NCBI GenBank assembly: GCA_963757125.1 | Contig: CAVWQP010000002.1 | Coordinates: 62,001-126,000, forward strand | DNA from: CAVVSD01 sp963757125 | GTDB lineage: Bacteria; Actinomycetota; Thermoleophilia; Solirubrobacterales; Solirubrobacteraceae | Reading direction: 5' to 3' | DNA length: 64,000 nucleotides | Part shown: positions 51,762 to 63,238 of the stretch, piece by piece | Position numbering within the stretch: the stretch's first letter is position 1 | Layout of the letters: every line of letters starts with the position of its first letter | Translations under genes and position numbers: made by a program | Notes under the pieces: generated by a model | What the model saw: the letters and a program-made list of their open reading frames with translations, nothing else | Told to the model about the DNA's origin: nothing | Databases searched by the model: none

Positions 51762-51878
51762 ATGCCCGCAATCCAACCCCGACCCTCATCTGATCGCGCT
51801 CCGGCGCCGATAGGGAGAGACAAGTCGGGTGCTTTGGTGACCCACGACCCAGCCGGACCACGCACGAACCGAGGCTAA
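51762..51878 (+). CDS. Possible leaderless 38-aa upstream ORF in the clpC leader
   Basis: ATG 51762 lies exactly where the TAGACT promoter would start transcription, and the frame runs to a TAA 32 bases before clpC: MPAIQPRPSSDRAPAPIGRD, ending GPRTNRG. The peptide is Pro/Arg-rich with no similarity I know. If the promoter is used it will be translated as a leaderless message, which could affect clpC expression. It may have no function. Confidence 0.35.
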   Translation: MPAIQPRPSSDRAPAPIGRDKSGALVTHDPAGPRTNRG

Positions 51879-51910
51879 GGCCACGCCCAGCAGGAAGGAT
51901 CAGCAGCACC

Positions 51911-54496
<2,586 letters not shown>

Positions 54497-54522
54497 GGCT
54501 CAACGACAAGCAGTCGTGACGC

Positions 54523-54544
54523 GGGGCGGCCTCAGGGCCGCCCC
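54523..54544. terminator. Bidirectional terminator between clpC and the TetR gene
   Basis: Perfect nine-base stem GGGGCGGCC / GGCCGCCCC with loop TCAG, 26 bases after clpC and containing the TetR stop codon, so it can end both convergent transcripts. Confidence 0.7.
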
Positions 54545-55248
54545 GTCGTCGTCGTCACCGCGGCCAGGCCGGTGATGAAGAGCTCCAGCGCGAAGGCGAA
54601 GCGGACCTCGCCCTCGTCCTCGCCGCCGCCGCCGATCTCCTCGGACAGCGCCGCGACGTGCGGGAAGCGGTCGGCGGGCATCGAGCCCCAGTACTCGTGG
54701 AGGCGCTCGAAGTAGTCCGGCTGCTCCTGGAGCCGGCGCGCGAAGAGGCTGCCCTCGTAGACGTCGTTGACGACGAGCTGGGGCAGCAGGTCGATGACCA
54801 TCGCCGCGTGCCTGCGGTCGACGCCCCCCGCGAGGAGGACGGCGAGGAGCCGGTCGGCGAAGCGCATCGCATGCTCGCCCGTGGGGATGTTCGCGAGTGC
54901 CGCGCCCGCGAGGTCGCGATGGGGGAGGAGCGCGTCGCGCATCGAGTACGCGACCTCGCTGACCTGCTCCTGCCAGCGCTCGGGCTCGGGATCGGGGATG
55001 ACGATGTCGGCCGCCGCGCGCTCGAGCAGCAGCATGAGCAGCTCGTCGCGGCCGGAGACGTGCGCGTAGAGCGACGCGGGCCCGGTGCCGAGGCGGTCGG
55101 CGAGGCGGCGCATGCTCAGGCCGTCCAGGCCCTCCTCGTCCACGATCGCCATCGCGGTGTCGACGATGAGGTCGCGGTTGAGCGTCCGGCGCTGCCGGGG
55201 CGCACGCGCGGACGACCACGGTGGAGTCGGCAGGGACTCACTTGACAC
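54532..55248 (-). CDS. TetR family regulator of the divergent MFS exporter
   Basis: 238 residues from GTG 55248. TLNRDLIVDTAMAIVDEEGL DGLSMRRLADRLGTGPASLYAHVSGRDEL is a TetR/AcrR helix-turn-helix at about 25-75; the C-terminal part resembles the TetR_C tetracycline-type ligand domain (LLPHRDLAGAALANIPTGEH). The start is fixed by the -10 element TAGAAT seven bases upstream; an ATG at 55257 overlaps that element and is unlikely. It faces the exporter across a large palindrome. Confidence 0.88.
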   Translation of the reverse strand: MSSESLPTPPWSSARAPRQRRTLNRDLIVDTAMAIVDEEGLDGLSMRRLADRLGTGPASLYAHVSGRDELLMLLLERAAADIVIPDPEPERWQEQVSEVAYSMRDALLPHRDLAGAALANIPTGEHAMRFADRLLAVLLAGGVDRRHAAMVIDLLPQLVVNDVYEGSLFARRLQEQPDYFERLHEYWGSMPADRFPHVAALSEEIGGGGEDEGEVRFAFALELFITGLAAVTTTTGRP

Positions 55249-55297
55249 GAACACCATTCTAGCGCTAGAACAGTGTTCGTCATGTCGAACACTGTTC
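55242..55297. promoter_or_regulatory. Overlapping divergent promoters inside a 34-base palindrome
   Basis: The palindrome 55247-55280 consists of ACGAACAC / GTGTTCGT, two unmatched bases on each side, and the perfect centre TTCTAGCGCTAGAA. Rightward promoter: TTGACA (55242-55247), 18 bases, TAGAAC (55266-55271). Leftward -10: TAGAAT (55256-55261). A further half site GAACACTGTTC (55287-55297) lies in the exporter's first codons. TetR binding would shut both genes. Confidence 0.75.
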
Positions 55298-56751
55298 CAA
55301 CATCTGCCGTCGCGAGCGTGCGTGCGTCCGCCGCCCCCGCGACCACCACCAACCGCTGGCTCGTCCTCGCCGTGATCCTCGCGGCCGAGTGCATGGACCT
55401 GCTGGACGGCACGATCGTCAACGTCGCGTCGCCGTCGATCCGTGCCGAGCTCGGCACGAGCCTCACCGACCTGCAGTGGATCGTCGGCGGCTACGCCCTG
55501 ACCTTCGCCGTCTGCCTCGTCGTCGGCGGCCGCCTCGGCGACCTCTACGGCCGGCGCCGCCTCTTCCTCATCGGCATCGCCGGGTTCACGCTCGCCTCGG
55601 TGCTCTGCGGCGTGGCCGCCTCGGCCGGCGAGCTCATCGCCTTCCGGCTGCTGCAGGGCGGCTTCGCCGCGGTCATGATCCCGCAGGGCTTCGGGATCGT
55701 CCGCGCGTCGTTCCCGAAGGAGGAGATCGCCAAGGCCTTCGGGATGTTCGGTCCCGTCATCGGCGGGGCGGCCGTGCTCGGCCCGATCATCGGCGGCGCG
55801 CTCGTCGACGGCGACCTCTTCGGTCTCGGCTGGCGCGCGATCTTCCTCGTCAACGTGCCCGTCGGCATCGTCGCGTTCGTCGCCGCGCTGCGCCTGCTGC
55901 CCGAGTCGCGCCTGAAGGACGCGCCGTCGCTCGACGTGGTCGGTGCGATCCTCGTGACCGGCGCCTGCACGCTGCTGATCCTGCCGCTCATCCAGGGCCG
56001 CGAGGCGGGCTGGCCGGCGTGGACGTTCGTGTCGATGGCCGCCAGCGTCGTCGCCTTCGGGGCCTTCGCGTGGCACGAGGCGCGCCGTGAACGCACCGGC
56101 CGCTCCTCGCTCGTGGAGACGAGCCTGCTGCGCACCCGCGCGTACTCCGTGGGCGTCGTCGTCGCGCTCGTGTTCTTCGCGGGGATGATCGGGCTCATGC
56201 TCACGATGTCGCTGTACCTGCAGCTCGGCCAGGGCTTCAGCGCGATCCACACCGGCCTGACCTTCGCGCCGTGGGCGATCGGGACCGCCATCGGCGCCGG
56301 CGTCGGCGCAGGCGCGCTGGGCCCGAAGATCGGGCGGCCCGTGCTGCACGTCGGGCTCGTCGTCATGGCCGTCGGCGTCGCCGGGACGCTGCTCGTCGTG
56401 CACGGCGCGGGCGACGCCGGCGTCAGCTCCTGGGCGCTCGCGGGCCCGCAGCTCCTCGCGGGCATCGGCATGGGCGCGGTGCTGGCCCCGCTGTTCGGCT
56501 TCGTGCTGGCGGGCGTCCGCGACCACGAGGTCGGCTCGGCCTCCGGCGTGCTGAACGCCGTCCAGCAGCTCGCGGGCGCGCTCGGCATCGCCGTGATCGG
56601 GACGATCTTCTTCTCGGTCGCCACGAAGCACGGCATGACGGCGGCGTTCGAGGACGCGCTGTGGATCGAGCTCGGGCTGCTCGTCGTGGCCGCCGTGCTC
56701 GTCGCGGCGCTGCCCATGCGGATGCGCCCGGAGGAGGACCTCTTCGCCTGA
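55282..56751 (+). CDS. MFS drug:H+ antiporter, DHA2 (EmrB/QacA) family
   Basis: 489 residues with about 14 helices. LAAECMDLLDGTIVNVASPS, GRLGDLYGRRRLFLIGIAGF (motif A) and RLLQGGFAAVMIPQGFGIVR (motif B) are diagnostic. The DLLDGTIVNVA motif is typical of actinobacterial multidrug exporters. ATG 55282 fits the promoter; a GTG at 55273 is in frame but lies in the operator. The gene is followed by a strong terminator. Substrate unknown; induction by its own substrate through TetR is likely. Confidence 0.92.
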   Translation: MSNTVPTSAVASVRASAAPATTTNRWLVLAVILAAECMDLLDGTIVNVASPSIRAELGTSLTDLQWIVGGYALTFAVCLVVGGRLGDLYGRRRLFLIGIAGFTLASVLCGVAASAGELIAFRLLQGGFAAVMIPQGFGIVRASFPKEEIAKAFGMFGPVIGGAAVLGPIIGGALVDGDLFGLGWRAIFLVNVPVGIVAFVAALRLLPESRLKDAPSLDVVGAILVTGACTLLILPLIQGREAGWPAWTFVSMAASVVAFGAFAWHEARRERTGRSSLVETSLLRTRAYSVGVVVALVFFAGMIGLMLTMSLYLQLGQGFSAIHTGLTFAPWAIGTAIGAGVGAGALGPKIGRPVLHVGLVVMAVGVAGTLLVVHGAGDAGVSSWALAGPQLLAGIGMGAVLAPLFGFVLAGVRDHEVGSASGVLNAVQQLAGALGIAVIGTIFFSVATKHGMTAAFEDALWIELGLLVVAAVLVAALPMRMRPEEDLFA

Positions 56752-56757
56752 TCGCCG

Positions 56758-56788
56758 CGGCGGCGCCATCGACACGATGGCGCCGCCG
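56758..56788 (+). terminator. Intrinsic terminator after the MFS gene
   Basis: Perfect 13-base stem CGGCGGCGCCATC / GATGGCGCCGCCG with loop GACAC, followed by TTTCG, starting seven bases after the stop. It separates the exporter from the downstream operon. Confidence 0.85.
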
Positions 56789-56841
56789 TTTCGCCACCGG
56801 GCCAAGGGCTGTCAGGGGGCGGACCAGGGAGACTGGGCGAC

Positions 56842-59800
56842 GTGAGCATCCGCGTCGCCCTCGAGCACAAGACCTCCTACACGTTCGACCGCCAGGTCGC
56901 GCTCGGGCCGCACACGGTGCGCCTGCGCCCGGCGCCGCACTGCCGCACGCCCATCCTGGCCTACTCGCTGCGGGTGACGCCGGAGGACCGCTTCCTGTCC
57001 TGGCAGCAGGATCCGTCGGGCAACCACATCGCCCGGCTCGTGTTCCCGGAGCCCGCCGACGCGCTCACCGTCACCGTCGATCTCGTCGCCGACATGACGG
57101 TCATCAACCCGTTCGACTTCTTCGTCGACGAGTCGGCCGAGACGTGGCCGCTGCGCTACGACCCCGACCTCGAGCGCGAGCTCGCCGCGTTCCTGGAACC
57201 CGAGGACGGCGGCCCGATGCTCGACGCCTGGGTCGCCGCGGTGCCGCGGCGCCGCGAGGGGATCATCGACTTCCTCGTCGACCTCAACCGCCGCGTGCTG
57301 GGGAGCGTGGCCTACTCGCTGCGCATGGAGCCCGGCGTCCAGCCGCCGGACGAGACGCTGCGCCGCGGCATCGGCTCCTGCCGCGACAGCGCGTGGCTGC
57401 TCGTGCAGATCCTGCGCAGGCTGGGCGTCGCCGCGCGCTTCGCGTCCGGCTACCTCGTCCAGCTCGTGCCCGACGGCCAGGAGGGCGTGGACTTCACCGA
57501 CCTGCACGCCTGGACGGAGGCGTACGTCCCCGGCGCCGGCTGGGTCGGGCTGGACGCGACCTCGGGGCTGCTGGCCGGGGAGGGCCACATCCCACTGGCG
57601 TGCGCGTCGCGCATCGCGGCCGCCGCGCCGATCTCCGGGTCCATCGAGGCCGGGGCGCAGGCGCACTTCACGTACGCCAACTCGGTGCGGCGCCTGCACG
57701 AGGATCCGCGCGTCACCGCGCCCTACGACGAGCAGCCTGGGCGCGCGTCGAGGCGCTCGGCGCGACGGTCGACGACGCGCTGCGCGAGGGCGACGTCCGG
57801 CTCACGATGGGCGGCGAGCCGACGTTCGTCGCGACGGAGGGCTCCGACGAGCCGGAGTGGAGCATCGCGGCCGACGGGCCGACGAAGCGCGGTCTCGCCG
57901 AGCGGCTGACCGACGAGCTGGCCGAGGCGTTCGCGCCGGGCGCCCTGCTCATGCACGGCCAGGGGAAGTGGTATCCCGGCGAGCCGCTGCCGCGTTGGCA
58001 GATCGCGGTGCACTGGCGCACGGACGGCGTCCCCGTCTGGCACGACCGCGCACTGCTCGCGGAGCCTGCGGCCTCCGGTGGGTCGAGCCGGGCGGACGCG
58101 ACGGCGCTCGCCACCGCCTTGGTCGCGGCGCTCGGACTGCCCGCCGACGCGGCGCTCGCCGCGTACGAGGACCCGATGGCGGCGGCGTGGAACGAGGCGC
58201 GCCTGCCCGGCGACGACGCGCCGCCCGAGCCGGACGGCGACCCCGGCGACGCCGTCGGCTGGGTCGTCCCGCTGCGGGCGGGCGAGGCGGGCTGGGAGAC
58301 CGGGGCGTGGCATCTGCGCCGCGGCCGGCTGTTCCTCATCCCCGGCGACTCGCCGGTCGGGATGCGGCTGCCGCTCGACGCGCTGACCTGGCGGCCGGGC
58401 GAGCCCGACCCCGAGCCGCTCATCACCGCGCTCTGCGTGCAGGAGCGCGACGGGCACGTCTGCGTGTTCCTGCCGCCGCTGGAGGAGACGGACGACGCGC
58501 TGGCGCTCGTCGGCATCCTGGAGCACTGCGCCGCCGAGCTGCGCCTGCCGGTCGTCGTCGAGGGCTACGGCCCGCCCGGCGAGGACCGCACCGGCCGCTT
58601 CGACGTCACGCCCGACCCCGGCGTCATCGAGGTCAACATCCACCCGAGCGCATCGTGGGCGGAGCTCGACGAGCGCACGACGACGCTGTTCGACGCCGCG
58701 ACGCGGGTCGGCCTCAGCGCGGAGAAGTTCGCGCTCGACGGCCTGCACACGGGCACGGGCGGCGGCAACCACATCACGCTGGGTGGCCGGACGGCCGCCG
58801 ACAGCCCGTTCCTTCGCCGCCCGGACCTCCTGCGCAGCCTCGTCACGTTCTGGCAGCACCACCCGGCGCTCTCCTACCTGTTCTCCGGGCGCTTCGTGGG
58901 CCCGACGAGCCAGGCGCCGCGCGTCGACGAGGGCCGCGACGACAGCCTCTACGAGCTGGAGATCGCGTTCGCCGAGCTCGACCGTCTCGAGGCCGAGGGG
59001 ACCCCGCGCCTGCCGTGGCAGGTCGACCGCCTGCTGCGCAACCTCCTCGTCGACCTCACCGGCAACACGCACCGGGCGGAGTTCTGCATCGACAAGCTCT
59101 TCAGCCCCGACCACGAGCGCGGGCGCCTCGGCGTCGTCGAACTGCGCGCGTTCGAGATGCCGCCGCACCCGCGGATGGCGCTCGTGCAGGCGCTGCTCGT
59201 GCGGGCGCTCGTCGCGCGCTGCTGGCGCGACCCGTATCGCGGGCCGCTCGAGCGCTGGGGCACCGAGCTGCACGACCGCTTCATGCTGCCGTGGTGGATC
59301 GCCGCGGACGTCGCCGACGTCGCGCGCGACCTGCGCGAGCACGGCTTCCCGTTCGACGCGGCCTGGCTGGACCCGTTCCTCGAGTTCCGCTTCCCGCGCC
59401 TGGGCGTGTCGCACGTCGACGGGGTCACGATCGAGCTGCGCCAGGCGATCGAGCCCTGGCACGTGCTCGGGGAGGAGTCGGGCAGCGCGACCGCCCGCTA
59501 CGTCGACTCGTCGGTCGAGCGGCTGCAGATCCGGGTCGACGGCCTGACGTCGTCGCGGCACGCGGTCACCTGCAACAACCGCCTCGTGCCGCTGCAGCCG
59601 ACGGAGACGCCGGGGACGTTCGTGGCCGGCGTCCGCTTCCGCGCGTGGCAGCCACCCTCCGCATTGCATCCGACGATTGGTGTTCACTCCCCACTGGTGT
59701 TCGACGTGGTGGATCGCTGGAGCTCCAGAGCGCTCGGCGGGTGCACGTACCACGTCGTCCATCCCGGCGGCCGGGCGTACGAGACCCTGCCGGTGAACGC

Positions 59801-59927
59801 GGGCGAGGCCGAGGCGCGCCGCGCGAGTCGCTTCGAGGCGCACGGTCACACGCCGGGCCAGGTCGAGATCCCGCAGCAGCAGGGCCCCGGCGAGCATCCC
59901 CGGACACTGGACCTCCGGCGCCCGTGA
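56842..59927 (+). pseudogene. Transglutaminase-like / DUF2126 fusion protein, single-base frameshift
   Basis: Residues about 1-295 are an N-terminal DUF3488-like strand domain and a transglutaminase core with Cys in RRGIGSCRDSAWLLVQIL, His in DLHAWTEAYVPG and Asp in VGLDATSG. The rest (LTMGGEPTFVATEGSDEPEW, GQGKWYPGEPLPRWQIAVHW, GGGNHITLGG, FSGRFVGPTSQAPRVDEGRD) is DUF2126, a glutamine-synthetase-like amidoligase domain. At 57735/57736 GAGCAGCCTGGG lacks one G that would join the frames (GAGCAGGCCTGGG). Corrected length is 1028 residues. GTG 56842. First gene of a four-gene operon; likely peptide bond formation or cleavage on an unknown substrate. Confidence 0.88.
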
Positions 59928-62353
59928 CCACGACGGAGGACGTCAGCGAGGCGCTCGCGGGGCTGGGCGTCGAGGAGCTGCGCCGCCGCCAGGGCGAGGC
60001 GACCCGCCTCCTCGACCAGGACGGCGTCGTCTACCGCGAGGCGACCGGGCCCCGGGGTGGGCGGAGGCGATGGCGGTTGGACCCGATGCCCGTCGTGCTG
60101 GACTCGCACGAGTGGGCGGAGATCGAGGGCGGGATCATCGAGCGCGCGGAGCTGCTCGACCTCGTCCTCACCGACCTCTACGGGCCGCGCGAGCTGCTGC
60201 GCCGGCGCCTCATCCCGCCCGAGGTCGTCTTCGGGCATCCCGGCTTCCTGCACGCGTGCGACGGCATCCGCCTGCCGGGCGAGCACCAGCTCTTCAACTA
60301 CGCAGCCGACCTCGGGCGCTGCGAGGACGGCCGGCTCGTCGTCCTCGCGGACCGCACGCAGGCGCCCTCCGGCTCGGGCTACGCGATGGAGAACCGGCTC
60401 GTCTGCCAGCGCGTGCTGCCGACGCTCTACCGCGACGCCGGTGTGCACCGACTGGCGCCGTTCTTCCGCTGGCTGCGCTCGGCGCTGCAGGCCGTCGCGC
60501 CCGCCGACGTCGAGGACCCGCGCATCGTCGTCCTCAGCCCCGGCCCCTACAACGAGACGGCGTTCGAGCACGCCGTGCTGGCCTCCACGCTCGGGTATCC
60601 GCTCGTGGAGGGCTCCGACCTCACCGTCCGCGGCGGGTCGGTCTGGATGCGCTCGCTCGGCCAGCGCGAGCCCGTCCACGTGATCCTGCGCCGCGTCGAC
60701 GACACCTTCTGCGACCCGCTCGAGCTCAACCCGGAGTCCCAGCTCGGCGTCACCGGTCTCGTGCAGGCGACCCGTTCGGGCACCGTGTCGGTGGTCAACG
60801 CGCTCGGCTCCGGCGTGCTGGAGAACCCGGCGCTGGCGGCCTTCGAGGAGGCCGTCGCCCGGCACCTCCTCGGCCGCCCGCTGCGCCTGCCGGCGGTGCC
60901 GAGCTGGTGGTGTGGCGACCCGGCGGCGCGCGCGTACGTCCTCGAGCATCTCTCCGAGCTCGTGCTGCGCCCCACGTCGCCGATCGGGGGCAACGGGTCG
61001 GTGTTCGGCTGGGAGGCGTCCTCCGGCGAGCTGGAGGCGCTCCGCGCCCGCATCGAGGCCCGGCCCGCGGACTGGGTCGGTCAGGCGGCCGCGACGACCG
61101 AGAGCGCGCCGACGCTCACCGGCGACGGCATCGAGCTGCGCCGCAGCGTGCTGCGCGCGTTCGCGATCCCGCGCGGGTCGTCCTACGTCGTCATGCCCGG
61201 CGGGCTGACGCGCGTTGCATCCGACGGCGGCCGCGGGCGCATCTCCGCGACGGCCGGCGCGGTGAGCAAGGACACCTGGGTCCTCGCGTCCGAGCCCGAG
61301 CGCCCGACGGGCTTCTGGCTGCAGAGCGGGCCGGCCACCCCGGGGCTCGGTCCCGGCGCGCTCATCCCCTCTCGCGTCGCGGAGAACCTCTGGTGGCTCG
61401 GGCGCTACGCGGAGCGCGCGGAGGCGGTCACGCGGCTCCTGCGGGTCGTCCTGGACCGGCGCAACGAGTTCGAGGCGGCGACGAGCGAGGCCGGCGTGTC
61501 GGCGCTGCGCGTCCTGCTGGCGGCGACGACGCGCGTCACGGCGACGCAGCCCGGGTTCACCGGCGACGACGGCCCGATGCGCCTCGCTGCGCCCGGCGAC
61601 GAGCTGCGCTCGCTCATCGTCGACGACGCGCGCCCGGGCACGCTGGCCCACGCCACGCGCGGTCTCGTCACCGCGGCCGAGGCGGTGCGCGACCAGCTCT
61701 CGCGCGACACGTGGCTCGTCGTGGGGAACCTCGACCGCGTGCTCGTCGGCGACCTCGGCGAGCCGCAGGCCGCGCTCGCGGAGATCATGCAGAGCCTCCT
61801 GGCGCTGAGCGGCCTGTTCGGGGAGAGCATGGAGCGCGACCTCGGCTGGCGCCACATGGACGCCGGGCGCCGCCTGGAGCGCAGCCTGCAGGTGCTGGCG
61901 CTGCTGCGCGCGACGGTCGGCGAGGCGCACGACACGGCGACCGACAGCCTGCTGCTGGAGTCCGTCCTCGTCGCGGCCGAGAGCATCATCACCTACCGCC
62001 GTCGATACCGGTCCCAGGCGCAGCTGGAGACGCTCCTGGACCTGCTGCTCGTCGACGAGGACAACCCCCGCTCGGTCGGGCACGGGCTCGCGCGCCTGGC
62101 CGACGACCTCGACGCGATGCCGCCCGGCGCCGACGGCCGGCTGCGCGAGGACCAGCGCCGCCTCCTCCGCGTCTCGACGGCTCTGCGGCTCTCCGAGACC
62201 GCCTCGCTCGCCGAGACCGACGACCACGGCCGCCGCCACGCGCTGGAGGCGCTGCTGGCCGAGCTCGCCGACGGGCTGCTGCTGACAGCGGAGGCCGTCG
62301 AGCGCGTCCACGTCATCCACCGGCTGCCGCAGCGCTCGCTGCCGACGACGTGA
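59924..62353 (+). CDS. Circularly permuted ATP-grasp protein fused to alpha-E domain
   Basis: 809 residues. Residues about 1-460 match the permuted ATP-grasp type 2 family: VFGHPGFLHACDGIRLPG, YAMENRLVCQRVLPTLYRD, VVLSPGPYNETAFEHAVLAS, LVEGSDLTVRGGSVWM and IPRGSSYVVMPGGLTRVA. Residues about 490-805 are the helical alpha-E domain (RVAENLWWLGRYAERAEAVT, MERDLGWRHMDAGRRLERSL, DSLLLESVLVAAESIITYRR RYR). In many bacteria these are two genes. A carboxylate-amine ligase role is inferred from ATP-grasp proteins. GTG 59924 overlaps the previous stop (GTGA). Confidence 0.93.
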   Translation: MTTTEDVSEALAGLGVEELRRRQGEATRLLDQDGVVYREATGPRGGRRRWRLDPMPVVLDSHEWAEIEGGIIERAELLDLVLTDLYGPRELLRRRLIPPEVVFGHPGFLHACDGIRLPGEHQLFNYAADLGRCEDGRLVVLADRTQAPSGSGYAMENRLVCQRVLPTLYRDAGVHRLAPFFRWLRSALQAVAPADVEDPRIVVLSPGPYNETAFEHAVLASTLGYPLVEGSDLTVRGGSVWMRSLGQREPVHVILRRVDDTFCDPLELNPESQLGVTGLVQATRSGTVSVVNALGSGVLENPALAAFEEAVARHLLGRPLRLPAVPSWWCGDPAARAYVLEHLSELVLRPTSPIGGNGSVFGWEASSGELEALRARIEARPADWVGQAAATTESAPTLTGDGIELRRSVLRAFAIPRGSSYVVMPGGLTRVASDGGRGRISATAGAVSKDTWVLASEPERPTGFWLQSGPATPGLGPGALIPSRVAENLWWLGRYAERAEAVTRLLRVVLDRRNEFEAATSEAGVSALRVLLAATTRVTATQPGFTGDDGPMRLAAPGDELRSLIVDDARPGTLAHATRGLVTAAEAVRDQLSRDTWLVVGNLDRVLVGDLGEPQAALAEIMQSLLALSGLFGESMERDLGWRHMDAGRRLERSLQVLALLRATVGEAHDTATDSLLLESVLVAAESIITYRRRYRSQAQLETLLDLLLVDEDNPRSVGHGLARLADDLDAMPPGADGRLREDQRRLLRVSTALRLSETASLAETDDHGRRHALEALLAELADGLLLTAEAVERVHVIHRLPQRSLPTT

Positions 62354-63231
62354 CGACCTACCGCGTCACCCACCGGACGGAGTACGAGTACGAGGAGGAC
62401 GTGGCGGCGAGCCACAGCCGCCTGCACCTCCTGCCGCGCGACGGCCCGGGCCAGACGTGCGTCAGCACGGAGATCGCCTCGCTGCCGCTCGCGGGCGACT
62501 ACTCCGAGCACACCGACTTCTTCGGCAACCGCGTCGGCTACCTCGCCATCCACGAGACCCACCGCACGCTCGACATCACCGCCACGAGCGTCGTCGAGGT
62601 CGACGACGGCGCGCAGGAGCCGTCGCTCTTCGGCGAGCGCCCGTGGGAGGCGGTCCGCGACGCGGTGTGGCGCGACGGCCGCCCCGACGCGGTCGACGCG
62701 ATGCCCTTCGCGCTGGACTCGCCGCTCGTCGCGGCGTCCGACGCGCTGCGCGCCTACGCCGCGCCCTCCTTCCCGCCCGGTCGGGCGCTGCTGGACGCGG
62801 TCATCGACCTCTCGTCGCGCATCAACGCGGAGTTCGCCTACGAGCCGGGCGCGACCGAGGTCGGCACGACGCTGGAGGACGTGCTCGTCGAGCGCAAGGG
62901 GGTCTGCCAGGACTTCGCGCACGTCGGCATCGGATGCCTGCGCTCGCTCGGCCTCCCCGCCCGCTACGTGAGCGGCTACCTGGAGACCGACCCGCCGCCG
63001 GGCCGACCGAAGCTGGTCGGCAGGGACGTCTCGCACGCGTGGTTCTCGGTGCTCGTCCCCGAGGCCGGCTGGCTCGACGTCGACCCGACGAACGACCAGC
63101 TCGTCAACAGCCGCTACGTCGTCGCCGCGTTCGGGCGCGACTACCGCGACGTGCCGCCGATCAGCGGCGTGATCTACACCGAGGGCTCGAGCAGCACGTT
63201 GACGGTGAAGGTCGACGTCTCCGTGGTATGA
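62350..63231 (+). CDS. Transglutaminase-like cysteine peptidase family protein
   Basis: 293 residues. N-terminal beta domain (TTYRVTHRTEYEYEEDVAAS HSRLHLLPR) and transglutaminase core with Cys in LVERKGVCQDFAHVGIGCLR, His in RDVSHAWFSVLVPEAG and Asp in WLDVDPTND, all present. Such proteins probably cut or remodel amide bonds made by the ligases. GTG 62350 overlaps the upstream stop. No signal peptide, so cytoplasmic like its partners. Confidence 0.93.
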   Translation: MTTYRVTHRTEYEYEEDVAASHSRLHLLPRDGPGQTCVSTEIASLPLAGDYSEHTDFFGNRVGYLAIHETHRTLDITATSVVEVDDGAQEPSLFGERPWEAVRDAVWRDGRPDAVDAMPFALDSPLVAASDALRAYAAPSFPPGRALLDAVIDLSSRINAEFAYEPGATEVGTTLEDVLVERKGVCQDFAHVGIGCLRSLGLPARYVSGYLETDPPPGRPKLVGRDVSHAWFSVLVPEAGWLDVDPTNDQLVNSRYVVAAFGRDYRDVPPISGVIYTEGSSSTLTVKVDVSVV

Positions 63232-63238
63232 CCGCGGG

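Noticed and set aside
59846..62320. 824-codon minus-strand open frame opposite the ATP-grasp/alpha-E gene
   Set aside because: Same explanation: the plus strand encodes a recognisable protein with conserved motifs; the antisense reading is compositionally biased.
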